Shown here piece after piece: positions 15,491 through 24,003 of a stretch of DNA of 43,236 nt. The stretch comes from Streptomyces sp. MUM 203J (GTDB lineage: Bacteria; Actinomycetota; Actinomycetes; Streptomycetales; Streptomycetaceae), in the NCBI RefSeq assembly GCF_022414595.1, contig NZ_JADWYO010000054.1, positions 1 to 43,236 of the forward strand, written 5' to 3'. Within the stretch, counting starts at the first letter, position 1, and each line of letters begins with the position of its first letter. The notes beneath the pieces were generated by a model. That model saw nothing but the letters and a program-made list of their open reading frames with translations, had not been told where the DNA came from and searched no databases. The position numbers and the translations under genes were made by a program.

Positions 15491-16497
15491 GACCGGTTCC
15501 CTTCTCGGCTCGGGGTGCCGGCGTCGTCGCCGGGGTGCTTGACGGGCTTCCACCAGTGCGTGTTGTCGCGGTACCAGTCGACGGTGTCCGCGAGACCCTG
15601 CTCGAAGGGGATGCGCGGGGCGTACCCGAGCTCCCGCCTGATCTTGGTCTCGTCGAGCGAGTAGCGCAGGTCGTGGCCCTTGCGGTCCGCGACCCTGCGC
15701 ACCATGGAGGCGTCCGCGAAGCACAGGTCGAGCAGTCGCTCGGTGATGTGCAGGTTGGTCTGCTCGTTGCCGCCGCCGACGTTGTAGACCTCGCCGGCCC
15801 GGCCCTTGTCCAGAACCAGGGCGATGGCCCGGCAGTGGTCGTCGACGTGCAGCCACTCGCGGATGTTGCGCCCGTCGCCGTACAGCGGCACGGGCAGGCC
15901 CTCCAGCAGGTTGGTCACGAACAGCGGGATCAGCTTCTCGGGATGCTGGTACGGGCCGTAGTTGTTGGAGCAGCGGGTGATGGACACGTCCAGGCCGTGG
16001 GTGCGCCAGTAGGCGCGGGCCAGCAGGTCGGACGAGGCCTTGGAGGCGGCGTACGGGGAGTTCGGCGCGAGCGGCCACTCCTCGGTCCACGAGCCCTCCG
16101 CGATGGAGCCGTACACCTCGTCGGTGGAGACGTGCACGACCCGCCGCACACCGGTGGCCAGGCAGGCGTCGAGCAGGGTCTGCGTGCCGCCCACGTTGGT
16201 CCGTACGAACTCGGCGGCGGACTCCACGGACCGGTCGACGTGCGACTCGGCGGCGAAGTGCACCACGGCGTCGTGGCCCGGCAGCAGGGACCGCAGCAGC
16301 CGCGGGTCGCAGATGTCGCCGTGCACGAACTCCAGCCGGGGGTGCGCGGCCGGGAGATTGTCCCGGTTGCCGGCGTAGGTGAGCTTGTCGAGCACGGTGA
16401 CCCGGGTCGACTCGTGGCCCGGGTAGCCGCCGTCCAGCAGGGTGCGTACGAAGTGGGAGCCGATGAACCCGGCGCCGCCGGTGACCAGGAGCCTCAT
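15487..16497 (-). CDS. rfbB: dTDP-glucose 4,6-dehydratase
   Basis: A 336-residue extended short-chain dehydrogenase. The NAD motif is GGAGFIGSH (7-15). VVHFAAESHVDRSV, the catalytic Thr-Asp-Glu in HVSTDEVYGS, and YAASK supply the active site, with SNNYGPYQHPEKLIPLF and GDGRNIREWLHVDDH following. It makes dTDP-4-keto-6-deoxyglucose, the branch point for deoxysugars. It overlaps the thymidylyltransferase gene by 4 nt upstream and the 3-dehydrase gene by 4 nt downstream, so all three are coupled. Confidence 0.96.
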   Translation of the reverse strand: MRLLVTGGAGFIGSHFVRTLLDGGYPGHESTRVTVLDKLTYAGNRDNLPAAHPRLEFVHGDICDPRLLRSLLPGHDAVVHFAAESHVDRSVESAAEFVRTNVGGTQTLLDACLATGVRRVVHVSTDEVYGSIAEGSWTEEWPLAPNSPYAASKASSDLLARAYWRTHGLDVSITRCSNNYGPYQHPEKLIPLFVTNLLEGLPVPLYGDGRNIREWLHVDDHCRAIALVLDKGRAGEVYNVGGGNEQTNLHITERLLDLCFADASMVRRVADRKGHDLRYSLDETKIRRELGYAPRIPFEQGLADTVDWYRDNTHWWKPVKHPGDDAGTPSREGNRS

Positions 16498-17561
16498 GCC
16501 GCCACCTCGACGCGGGTGAAGTCGCCGACGACGAGCCGGTGATGGGGCACGTTCAGCTCGCCCGTACCGACCGTCGCGTCACGGCCGATGAGCGAGTCGC
16601 GCAGGTTGCGGACGTGGGAGATCCGTGCCCGGTCCAGCACGATGGAGCCGGACACGGTGCTGGAGCGGAGCTCGCAGTCCCGGCCGATTGAGGTGTACGG
16701 GCCGATGTCGCTGTCCTCGACGACGGTGTTCTCCGCGATGATCGCCGGACCCCGGACGCGGGAGCGGACGATGCGTGCACCGGCTCCGACGACGACCTGG
16801 TCGTCGACCACGCTGTGCTCGTCGACCTCGCCGGCGATGTGGGCGTCCATCCGGTCCAGGAGGTGCGCGTTGCACTCCAGCACGTCGTCGACGTTGCCGG
16901 TGTCCTTCCAGTAGCCGTCGTACTCGCTGGCGCGGACGTCGGCGCCGTTCTCGACGAGCCACTGGATGGCGTCGGTGATCTCCAGTTCACCGCGGGCGCT
17001 GGGCTCGATCGAGGCGACGGCCTCGTGGATGGCGGGCGTGAAGAAGTACACGCCGATCAGGGCGAGGTCGCTGCGCGGCTGCCGGGGCTTCTCCACGAGA
17101 CGCTCGACACCGCCCTCGGCGTCCAGTTCGACCACGCCGAAGGCGCGCGGGTCGGGCACCTTGTGCACGACGACCTGGGCGGTCGGCCGGTTGGCCCGGA
17201 ACTCCTCCGCGATGGAGGTGATGCCGTCGGGGAGCATGTTGTCACCGAGGTACATCACGAAGTCGTCGTCGCCGAGGAAGTCGCGGGCGATCTCCACGCA
17301 GTGGGCCAGGCCCCGCGGCTGGTCCTGCCGGATGTAGGTGACACGGGTGCCGCACTGCGCGCCGTCGCCCATGACATCGGCGATCTCGGGGGCCCAGTCA
17401 CCGACGATGACGCCGATCTCCTTGACACCGAGATCCTTGATGTTCTGCAGGACGTGCGCGAGCACCGGTTTGTTGGCGATGGGGACGAGCTGCTTGGGCA
17501 TGGAGTAGCTGAGCGGCCGGAGCCGGGTACCCGCACCGCCCGACAGCACCAGAGCCTTCAT
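16494..17561 (-). CDS. rfbA: Glucose-1-phosphate thymidylyltransferase, long form
   Basis: A 355-residue nucleotidyltransferase. The signature GGAGTRLRPLS and PKQLVPIANKPV lie at the N-terminus, with YLGDNML and VEKPRQP in the sugar-binding region. From about residue 245 it carries a left-handed beta-helix-like C-terminal extension (repeating I/V-rich hexapeptides). This is the StrD-like long form common in antibiotic clusters rather than the 290-residue housekeeping form. It activates glucose-1-phosphate to dTDP-glucose. GGAG lies 7 nt before ATG 17561. Confidence 0.95.
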   Translation of the reverse strand: MKALVLSGGAGTRLRPLSYSMPKQLVPIANKPVLAHVLQNIKDLGVKEIGVIVGDWAPEIADVMGDGAQCGTRVTYIRQDQPRGLAHCVEIARDFLGDDDFVMYLGDNMLPDGITSIAEEFRANRPTAQVVVHKVPDPRAFGVVELDAEGGVERLVEKPRQPRSDLALIGVYFFTPAIHEAVASIEPSARGELEITDAIQWLVENGADVRASEYDGYWKDTGNVDDVLECNAHLLDRMDAHIAGEVDEHSVVDDQVVVGAGARIVRSRVRGPAIIAENTVVEDSDIGPYTSIGRDCELRSSTVSGSIVLDRARISHVRNLRDSLIGRDATVGTGELNVPHHRLVVGDFTRVEVAA

Positions 17562-17584
17562 GGGGAGTCTCCTCGTGTGAGTGG

Positions 17585-18724
17585 TCACTTGTGGCGCGCT
17601 TCGACGGCCTTGCGCAGAGCGGCGGCCACGGTACGGACGTCTTCGTCGGTGAGCCCCGGGTGCAGGGGCAGGCAGAGCGTCTCGCCGGAGGCCCGGTCGG
17701 ACGCGGGCAGCACCTGGTCCTCGGCCTGGTAGGCGGGCACCTTGTGCAGGGGCGCGTAGCGGAAGGTGGTGTAGATGCCCGCCGCGTACAGCTCGGACGC
17801 GACCTCGTCGCGGATCTCCGGGCTCATCTGGACCCAGTAGAAGTAGTAGCTGGAGTCGTGCCCCCCGGGCAGCGGCGGCGGGGTCCGCACCGCGTCGAGG
17901 CCGGCCAGCTCCCGGTCGTACAGGTCGACGATCTCCTTGCGGCGGGCGACGAGCCCGGGCAGCCTGCGCAGCTGCACGGAGCCGATCGCGGCCGTCAGGT
18001 CGTTGCCGATGACACGTCGGCCGATCTCCGGGACGTCGAGCTCCCACCAGCGGTGCGAGACCTTGGCGTAGCCGAAGCCGCTGGGCTGGGCGAGCCCGTG
18101 GTAGGCCAGCCGCCTGGCCCGCGCCGCCCGGTCCCGGTCCCGTACGTAGAGCATGCCGCCGTCACCGGTGACCATGACCTTCATGGCGTCGAAGCTCCAC
18201 ATGGCGAGGTCCCCGAAAGTGCCGACGGCCTTGCCGTCGACGCGTGACGCGGGGGAGCAGGCGGCGTCCTCGACGAGGGCGACGCCGCGGGCGCGGCACA
18301 GCTCGGAGATGCGCACGATGTCGCCCGGGTAGCCGCCGTAGTGCAGCACGATCACGGCCTTCGTGCGCGGGGTGAGGGCGCGTTCGACGTCCTCGGCGGT
18401 GGGGTTGAGGGTGCGGGCGTCGACGTCGCAGAACACGGCGCGGGCGCCGGTGGAGCCGATGGCGTTGGCCGCGGCGACGAAGCTGAGCGAGGGCAGGACC
18501 ACCTCGTCTCCCTCGGCCAGGTCCAGCGCCTCCAGGGCGAGGAAGAGCCCGGCCGTGCCCGAGTTGATGAAGACGACCTGCTCGGGGTCGACGCCGACGT
18601 GTTCCGCGAAGGCGGCCTCGAAGGCCTTGGTGCGCGGACCGTGGCCCAGCCAGCGGCTGTCGAACACCTCGGCGACGGCGGCGAGTTCCTCCTCGCCCAC
18701 GTTCGGCTGGAAGAGATTGATCAC
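17585..18724 (-). CDS. Sugar aminotransferase, DegT/DnrJ/EryC1/StrS family (4-amination, SpnR-like)
   Basis: A 379-residue PLP enzyme. NSGTAGLFLALEALDL binds phosphate. VEDAACSP carries the PLP-stacking Asp, and the PLP-binding Lys is in WSFDAMKVMVTGDGGML, so this is a true aminotransferase, unlike its dehydrase relative downstream. The substrate in this pathway would be TDP-4-keto-2,3,6-trideoxyglucose, as for SpnR in forosamine biosynthesis. A 3-amination role is less likely because the 3-position is deoxygenated by the 3-dehydrase. The start is GTG 18724 with AGGAG 6 nt upstream. Confidence 0.9.
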   Translation of the reverse strand: MINLFQPNVGEEELAAVAEVFDSRWLGHGPRTKAFEAAFAEHVGVDPEQVVFINSGTAGLFLALEALDLAEGDEVVLPSLSFVAAANAIGSTGARAVFCDVDARTLNPTAEDVERALTPRTKAVIVLHYGGYPGDIVRISELCRARGVALVEDAACSPASRVDGKAVGTFGDLAMWSFDAMKVMVTGDGGMLYVRDRDRAARARRLAYHGLAQPSGFGYAKVSHRWWELDVPEIGRRVIGNDLTAAIGSVQLRRLPGLVARRKEIVDLYDRELAGLDAVRTPPPLPGGHDSSYYFYWVQMSPEIRDEVASELYAAGIYTTFRYAPLHKVPAYQAEDQVLPASDRASGETLCLPLHPGLTDEDVRTVAAALRKAVEARHK

Positions 18725-18768
18725 GGATGTCTCCTGGTGGGTTGGTGGGGCGAGGCGGGCAGCAGAAA

Positions 18769-18798
18769 GCCCTGCCCGGCCGGGCGGCGGGACAGGGC
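18769..18798 (-). terminator. Hairpin between glycosyltransferase and aminotransferase genes
   Basis: GCCCTG (18769-18774) pairs with CAGGGC (18793-18798), with CCC/GGG adding to the stem past a bulge and a palindromic CCCGGCCGGG loop. The 93-bp gap between glycosyltransferase and aminotransferase holds only this. It may attenuate transcription or stabilise mRNA ends. Confidence 0.35.
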
Positions 18799-18817
18799 GA
18801 GAAGGCTCGGACTCCCC

Positions 18818-19957
18818 CTAGGCGGGAGCACGCGCGGCGAGCTTCTCCAGCTCACCGACCATCTCCGCGGGCAGCGGGAGCGCCGCGATCTCCCGGGACA
18901 GCGCCCGGGCGCGCTCGCTGTACGACGGGTCGTTCAGGAGCCGCTCGCAGGCCGCGGCTACCCGCTCGGGGGTGGCCGCGTCCGGGGACATGGTCAGGGC
19001 GGCGCCGAAGTCGGCGATGCGCCGCGCGGGAGCGTCGAAGACGACGGCCTCGGGGATGATCAGCTGCGGCACCCCGGCGTCCATGGCGGTCATGGTGGTG
19101 GCGCCGCCCGCGTGGTGGACCACGAGGTCGCAGGTGGGGGCGAGGACATCGAGGGGGATCCAGCCGGTACGCACGTCGAGTTCGGCACGCAGCCGGGCGG
19201 CGAGCTCCTCGGGGGCGGGAACGACGATCTCGACGTCCAGCGGGGCGATCTGCTCGACCAGGCCCCGCAGGAACGTGAACGTGCGCTCCGGGGTGGCCCG
19301 GCTGCCCGCGGTGACGCACACGCGGCGCCGCTCGCCGCGGGTGAGCATCCACGGCTCCACGGCGCGCTGGGTGTTGCCGGGCCGCCATCGCATCAGCCGG
19401 CCCGGTGGGGCCTCGGGCGGGGTGAGGGCGGGCGGGCAGATCTCGATGCGCAGGTCCGGTTCCGGAAGCCGGGTGAGGCCGAGGGCCCGCAGTTCCGGCC
19501 GGAGTTCGGCCTCGGCACCCCGGTCCTGGGCGTTGGAGTCGTCGGTGTCCCAGGCCTGCCGCACGTACGGGACGCCGAGGTGCGCGGCGAGGAGCGGCGC
19601 GGCGTACGACATCGACCCGCCGACGACGAGGTCGGGCCGCCAGCCGCGGGTGATGTCGAGCAGGACCGGCAGGCCGTCGGCGCCCATCTGGGCGAACCAG
19701 CGGCCGACGAACGGCCCCTGCCGCTCCAGGTCGCCGGGGATCTCCTTGAGGTTCCCCTCGCGGTCCTTGGTGATGTAGTGCCAGATGTCGTGCGGGGTGA
19801 CCGCGACGGCGGGGACGCCGGTCGCGGTGACGACCGGCATCATGTCCTCGGTCGAGGCCATGAGGACGTCGTGCCCGGCCCCGCGCACCGCCTGGGCCAG
19901 CGGGACGAGACCGAAGATCGTGGCGGGGCTTCCCCCGGGGATGAACAGACACTTCAT
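18818..19957 (-). CDS. Antibiotic glycosyltransferase, GT1 family
   Basis: A 379-residue GT-B fold enzyme of the EryCIII/UrdGT2-like family. The N-terminus FGLVPLAQAVRGAGHDVLMAS is the acceptor-domain signature. The C-terminal donor motif is HHAGGATTMTAMDAGVPQLIIP (about residues 293-314). It is the only glycosyltransferase in the window and would attach the aminotetradeoxysugar to the polyketide. Whether the bond is O- or C-glycosidic cannot be read. ATG 19957 has AGGAGG 5 nt upstream; a GTG 18 nt earlier overlaps that site and is rejected. No P450-like helper protein gene is nearby. Confidence 0.93.
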   Translation of the reverse strand: MKCLFIPGGSPATIFGLVPLAQAVRGAGHDVLMASTEDMMPVVTATGVPAVAVTPHDIWHYITKDREGNLKEIPGDLERQGPFVGRWFAQMGADGLPVLLDITRGWRPDLVVGGSMSYAAPLLAAHLGVPYVRQAWDTDDSNAQDRGAEAELRPELRALGLTRLPEPDLRIEICPPALTPPEAPPGRLMRWRPGNTQRAVEPWMLTRGERRRVCVTAGSRATPERTFTFLRGLVEQIAPLDVEIVVPAPEELAARLRAELDVRTGWIPLDVLAPTCDLVVHHAGGATTMTAMDAGVPQLIIPEAVVFDAPARRIADFGAALTMSPDAATPERVAAACERLLNDPSYSERARALSREIAALPLPAEMVGELEKLAARAPA

Positions 19958-19979
19958 GTGTTCCTCCTGGGACACGGGG

Positions 19980-21194
19980 TCAGGCCGCGGCCTGCTCGGG
20001 CTCTCCCTGTTCCTGCGGGGAGGGCTCCGGATCGGTGATGCGGACGGCGAGCAGGGTCAGCAGCAGTACGGCGGCCAGTCCCGCGCAGGCCAGGAACCCG
20101 GTCGTGATGGACGTGTTGTCGACGAGGGGGCCGAGGATCAGCGGGGAGACGAACTGCCCGGCGAAGGAGGCCGTCCCGGACAGGGCGGTGGCCTGGCCGC
20201 GCAGCGCGGGCGGGGCGGTGTCACCGATCAGCACGGTCACGGCGGGCATGAGGATGCCCATGCCGAGGCCGAAGAGACCGTTGCCGACGACGATGAGCGC
20301 GGCGTGGCCGGTGAGGCCGAGCAGGGCGAAGGCGAGCGTCCAGGTCACCGCGGTGATCCGCAGCAGCTGACCGTAGCCGAACGCGGCCCGCAGCCTGGCG
20401 TAGCCGAAGCCGACCAGGCTCATGGTGACGGACGCCGTGGTGCTGATCAGGGCGACGTGGAAGGGCTTGTCGATGCCGATCTCGGCCAGCCGGAACGGGT
20501 TGAACACGGCCAGGCCGTAGAGGAGCAGCGAGGCCGCGATCAGCAGGCCGTAGAAGCCGAGCAGCGCCGGGCGGCGCGCCAGGAGGGGAAGGATGCGCTC
20601 CTTGACGGTCCCGGCCGGTGCGGGGGCCGGCCGAGCCGAGGGCAGCGCCGCCAGCGCGAGCAGGCCGAGCGGCACACCGATCAGGTAGATCGCGAAGGGT
20701 GCGTGCCAGGACAGCCCGCCGACCGCGCCGGCCAGCAGCGGCCAGACGACACCGCCGAGGCTGATGGCCGTGGACCGCCAGCCCATCACGGTGTCGCGCT
20801 GCTCGCCCTGGTAGTAGGAGAGCAGGGCCACCGTGGTCCCGGCGAAGACCGCGGCGGCGCCCACCCCGAAGGCGATACGGGTGGCGATCAGCGCCGCGTA
20901 GGAGTCGAGGAACGCGCCCGCGCCGCCGGCCAGCCCGTACAGCACGAGCCCGCCGGCCAGCGGCACCCGGACGCCGAAGCGGTCGATCGCCCAGCCGACG
21001 GCCGGGCTGGCGATGGCGATGGACAGTCCGTGAGCGGTGAGGATCATGCCGGCCGCGGTGCCGCTGAGCCCGAGGTCGTCTCGGATCACCTCCAGCACGG
21101 GCGCGACGACCGCCCCGGCCATGACCGTGAGTGTCGAGGCCAGCAGAAGGATCGGCAGCACGGCGCCGCGTCCGGCGCTCGTTGGGGACTTCAT
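19980..21194 (-). CDS. MFS efflux transporter (12 TM)
   Basis: A 404-residue membrane protein with about 12 hydrophobic segments. The TM2-TM3 loop signature is GWAIDRFGVRVPLAGG. A drug:H+ antiporter-like segment, ATRIAFGVGAAAVFAGTTVALLSYY, lies in TM4. A short acidic tail (DPEPSPQEQGEPEQ) follows the last helix. It likely exports the glycosylated product, giving self-resistance. It lies between the methyltransferase and glycosyltransferase genes, separated from the latter by only 22 nt. Confidence 0.88.
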   Translation of the reverse strand: MKSPTSAGRGAVLPILLLASTLTVMAGAVVAPVLEVIRDDLGLSGTAAGMILTAHGLSIAIASPAVGWAIDRFGVRVPLAGGLVLYGLAGGAGAFLDSYAALIATRIAFGVGAAAVFAGTTVALLSYYQGEQRDTVMGWRSTAISLGGVVWPLLAGAVGGLSWHAPFAIYLIGVPLGLLALAALPSARPAPAPAGTVKERILPLLARRPALLGFYGLLIAASLLLYGLAVFNPFRLAEIGIDKPFHVALISTTASVTMSLVGFGYARLRAAFGYGQLLRITAVTWTLAFALLGLTGHAALIVVGNGLFGLGMGILMPAVTVLIGDTAPPALRGQATALSGTASFAGQFVSPLILGPLVDNTSITTGFLACAGLAAVLLLTLLAVRITDPEPSPQEQGEPEQAAA

Positions 21195-21262
21195 GGACGA
21201 CTCCTGGTTCAGCGTGCCGCGGTGTGCGGAGGAGGGGCGGTGCGGTGGGCCCGTGGAGGCCG

Positions 21263-22072
21263 TCAGGCCGGAGGGCGCCGGCCCCAGGCCGAGACGAGCA
21301 GCGTCGTCATGTCCTGCTTCCGGGGATCTCCGAGCGAACCGACGAACTCCGCGAGCCGGTCGGCGGTGACCACGCCGTTCTCCACGAGGACGTGGCCCTC
21401 CTGGCCGAGGCGCAGGCCGATCAGTTCGTCGTCGACGGCGGACTGGCCGGGCCCGGCCGGGGTGATCCGGGAGGACACGGACGTCAGCCCGGCCGAGGCG
21501 AGGGTGGCGGGCAGCCGGCGGCCCCACCACAGGTCCGCGCCCTGCGCGCGCATCCGGTTGAGGTAGCCCTCCAGCAGGGTCCGGCCGACCGTGCTGGGAG
21601 CGTCCTCGGGCGGGAGGTAGTAGAAGTCCTCGACGACCAGCCAGCCGCCCGGGGCCAGCCAGTTCACGGCCCGCTCCAGCACGGCCGCGGGCTGTGGGAG
21701 ATGCTCGAACACCGCCCTGGCGAGGACGAGGTCGAACGATCCGGGCGTGAAGTCCGCCTCGGAGAGATCGGCTTGGCGGAGAGTCAGGTTCGGCACCGGG
21801 TCGGCGTGGACCGCCCTGAGGTGGGAGGTGTCGATGTCCACGGCCAGGACCGTTCCCAGATCCGCCTTCCGGGCGAGCCAGCCGGACATGGACCCGCCGC
21901 CGGCGCCGATCTCCAGGCAGCGCCAAGGCCGTTCGAGGGGGAGCCCCTCGATGATCTTCCGGGTCCCCGGATCGTACTTCTTCTCGAACAACTGGACCTG
22001 GTCGAGCGGTGAGACCTTGCCCTGGTTCAGGGAACCCGTGCTGTGGGTCCTCGGTGCGGCGGTCTGCGTCAT
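21263..22072 (-). CDS. SAM-dependent methyltransferase, class I
   Basis: A 269-residue Rossmann-fold methyltransferase. Motif I is CLEIGAGGGSMSGWLA, followed by VLAVDIDTSHL (acidic residue binding SAM ribose), FDLVLARAVFEHLPQP (motif II) and LAPGGWLVVEDF (motif III). It is the only methyltransferase in the window. It could N-methylate the amino sugar (forosamine is N,N-dimethylated) or O-methylate the aglycone. It does not look like the DesVI/SpnS N,N-dimethyltransferases, which have a different N-terminus, so the target is open. Confidence 0.88.
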   Translation of the reverse strand: MTQTAAPRTHSTGSLNQGKVSPLDQVQLFEKKYDPGTRKIIEGLPLERPWRCLEIGAGGGSMSGWLARKADLGTVLAVDIDTSHLRAVHADPVPNLTLRQADLSEADFTPGSFDLVLARAVFEHLPQPAAVLERAVNWLAPGGWLVVEDFYYLPPEDAPSTVGRTLLEGYLNRMRAQGADLWWGRRLPATLASAGLTSVSSRITPAGPGQSAVDDELIGLRLGQEGHVLVENGVVTADRLAEFVGSLGDPRKQDMTTLLVSAWGRRPPA

Positions 22073-22115
22073 CTGTCTCCCTCTCGGTGCTCTTCGCCCT
22101 TGTCGCGGCCGCGGC

Positions 22116-22787
22116 TCAGCGGCTCTGCCCCGGCGCCCCGATGTCGGCGGCCACCGTGCAGAGCAGGAACGCCGGCGGAGCGGTCTCCAGCCGGGACACC
22201 TCCTCCAGTCCCTCGTGGAGGTCCGGGTGCCCCATGTAGGAGTCGTACGCCTCCTCGTCCACCCACATGGGGCAGTTGACGAAGGTCGTGCCGTCCCGCG
22301 AGACGTAGGGCGTCGCGGAGACGAACCCCGGCGACGTCCTCTTCCAGCGGCCGCTCCGGGCCAGCAGCCCGAGCACGGTGCGGGCGGATCCGGGCCCGTC
22401 GAGGCGGCGGACGGCGAATCCGACCAGGCCCGGTGCGCGGTCCGCCGCCGGTCCCCGCACACCGGCCGCGGGGACACCGCTGCACACGCGCGCGGAGAGG
22501 ACCTCCGGCCGCTCCGAGAGCGTGTGCAGGACACTCCCTTCCGGGTGGTGCGGGAAGGAGGCCAGGTAGTGTTCCTCGCTGGCCCATAGGCCGGACTGCA
22601 CCACGGTGGTCCCGTCGACGCCGACATGGGTCCGCGCGGACAGGAAGCCGTCGGTGTGCCGGACCCACCGGGTGACCTCGGCGGTGATCAGGCCGACCAG
22701 CTCCCGCGCGGCCTGCGGGCTCGCGGTGCGCAGCATGCCGAAGGTGACGAATCCCGGCTCGGTGACCGGCCCGTTCGTCGCTGTCAT
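22116..22787 (-). CDS. Didomain antibiotic biosynthesis monooxygenase (ABM) protein, copy 2
   Basis: A 223-residue protein with two ABM (dimeric alpha-beta barrel) repeats. Repeat one has GFLSARTHVGVDGTTVVQSG; repeat two has GFVSATPYVSRDGTTFVNCP. Cofactor-independent ABM enzymes such as ActVA-Orf6 and TcmH oxidise anthrones to quinones. It is a clear paralogue of the protein encoded at 25077-25736, sharing the framework GFVxFGMLR, TRWVRHTxGF and WKRxxPGFVSATP. Single ABM enzymes work as homodimers, so the tandem form may fold as a pseudo-dimer. The substrate is inferred to be a polyketide intermediate. Confidence 0.85.
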   Translation of the reverse strand: MTATNGPVTEPGFVTFGMLRTASPQAARELVGLITAEVTRWVRHTDGFLSARTHVGVDGTTVVQSGLWASEEHYLASFPHHPEGSVLHTLSERPEVLSARVCSGVPAAGVRGPAADRAPGLVGFAVRRLDGPGSARTVLGLLARSGRWKRTSPGFVSATPYVSRDGTTFVNCPMWVDEEAYDSYMGHPDLHEGLEEVSRLETAPPAFLLCTVAADIGAPGQSR

Positions 22788-22815
22788 GGCTCGCTCCCCT
22801 TGTCGTGGGGCCGGG

Positions 22816-23811
22816 TCAGTGGACCCGGATGATCTCGTAGTGCCCCTGCTTGAGGAGCATGCGGCCGTCCTCGGCGCTGCTGAGCCAGTCGATGATCACG
22901 TACCGGCCGGGCTGCAGCGGCAGCCGGAGCACCGAGGAGACGCCGGAGGACATCGGCAGGCCGCCGGGCCCTTCACCGAGCGGCCCGGGGTCCTCCGGGA
23001 ACCGGCCGCTGTCCCCGAACTTGTCGAACCAGGCGACCAGTTCCTCCTCCGTCACGCCGTCCGGCAGCGGGAAGAAGATCGCCTCCGCGGGCTGGCCCTC
23101 GGGCATGGCGTTCCTGAAGAGCAGCGGCCGGCCCGCCCGCACGGTGCCGGTGACCTCGTAGCGCGGCGCGCCCTCGGTCATCCTGGCCGTGACGACGGCG
23201 CCGACGCCGGGCGCCGAGCCGTGGGGCCGGCCCTCGACGGCGAGGGTGCGGTACCGCGGCTGGGCGTCACGGATGTGCCGGTAGTCGAAGAGGAAGTAGC
23301 GACCGGGGTTCAGCTTCTGGGTGAACGTGGCGGGCCGGTCGGGGTAGATGACCGTTCCGCCCAGCAGGTCGGCGGTGGACAGCATCTCCTCGCTGCCCTC
23401 GACGATGTCCGGACCGTGGGCGTTGATGATCTTCATCAGGGTGCTGCGGAACTGCTCCCACGTCACGCCCGGCCGGGGCCGCGCGAGGCCGATCCAACCG
23501 GATGCGGTGTCCGTGGTCGTCGTGCGGAAGGTGACGATGCCGGGGGCGAGGGTCGCAGGAGCGTGCAGGGAGGTCGCGGTGGAGCTGACGCTCACCGTGC
23601 GGACGCCCGCGGTGTGCTCCGCGGCGGCCCGCACGGCCGGCGGCGGAGCCGCTGCCGCGGGGGTGACCGCGTGGGCGGTCGCGGGGACGGTCAGGACGCC
23701 TGCCAGCAGCGTGGCCAGGGCGGTGGCGATCCGGACGCGGAAGGCGGTGGACCCCTTCTCGGCCCGGCGGAGGGGACCGGGGGCCGGACGGGAGGCCGGG
23801 CGGGGGCTCAT
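22816..23811 (-). CDS. Secreted protein of unknown family
   Basis: A 331-residue protein with a long signal peptide. It has a basic n-region (RRAEKGSTAFRVR), the hydrophobic core IATALATLLAGVLTVPA, and a likely cleavage after TAHA near residue 41. The mature part has two similar beta-rich stretches: PGRYFLFDYRHI and PGRYVIIDWLSS end with the same PGRYxxxD pattern. It lacks Cys and recognisable catalytic motifs. Such an extracellular protein is unusual inside a polyketide operon; binding or sequestration of the product outside the cell is one idea. ATG 23811 has GGAG 8 nt upstream. Confidence 0.75.
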   Translation of the reverse strand: MSPRPASRPAPGPLRRAEKGSTAFRVRIATALATLLAGVLTVPATAHAVTPAAAAPPPAVRAAAEHTAGVRTVSVSSTATSLHAPATLAPGIVTFRTTTTDTASGWIGLARPRPGVTWEQFRSTLMKIINAHGPDIVEGSEEMLSTADLLGGTVIYPDRPATFTQKLNPGRYFLFDYRHIRDAQPRYRTLAVEGRPHGSAPGVGAVVTARMTEGAPRYEVTGTVRAGRPLLFRNAMPEGQPAEAIFFPLPDGVTEEELVAWFDKFGDSGRFPEDPGPLGEGPGGLPMSSGVSSVLRLPLQPGRYVIIDWLSSAEDGRMLLKQGHYEIIRVH

Positions 23812-23867
23812 CTGGGGAACTCCGTTGTGGGGCAAAGGACCTGGAAGCCCGGTGGCGGGGCGTGGAC

Positions 23868-23899
23868 GCCGGGCGTCGGCGGAGGGGCCGACACCCGGC
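23868..23899 (-). terminator. Hairpin downstream of the FMN reductase gene
   Basis: The 13-base arms 23868-23880 and 23887-23899 are complementary at 12 positions around a 6-nt loop. The hairpin lies in the 192-bp gap between the FMN reductase stop and the start of the secreted protein gene, on the path of minus-strand transcription. It may reduce read-through into the downstream genes. Confidence 0.5.
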
Positions 23900-24003
23900 G
23901 GGATCGTGCGCGGGGGGTGTTTCCGGCGCGGCGGGTGTGCTGCAGGCGCGGATCGGGGCGGAGTCCGGCGCGGAGCGGCCGCCGCGTGGGCGCAGCGGGA
24001 GAT

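Noticed and set aside
17585..18724. Interpretation as a 3-aminotransferase (DesV/EryCI-like)
   Set aside because: The pathway contains an SpnQ-type 3-dehydrase that removes the C-3 oxygen, so amination at C-4 is the consistent reading. The sequence alone does not prove it.
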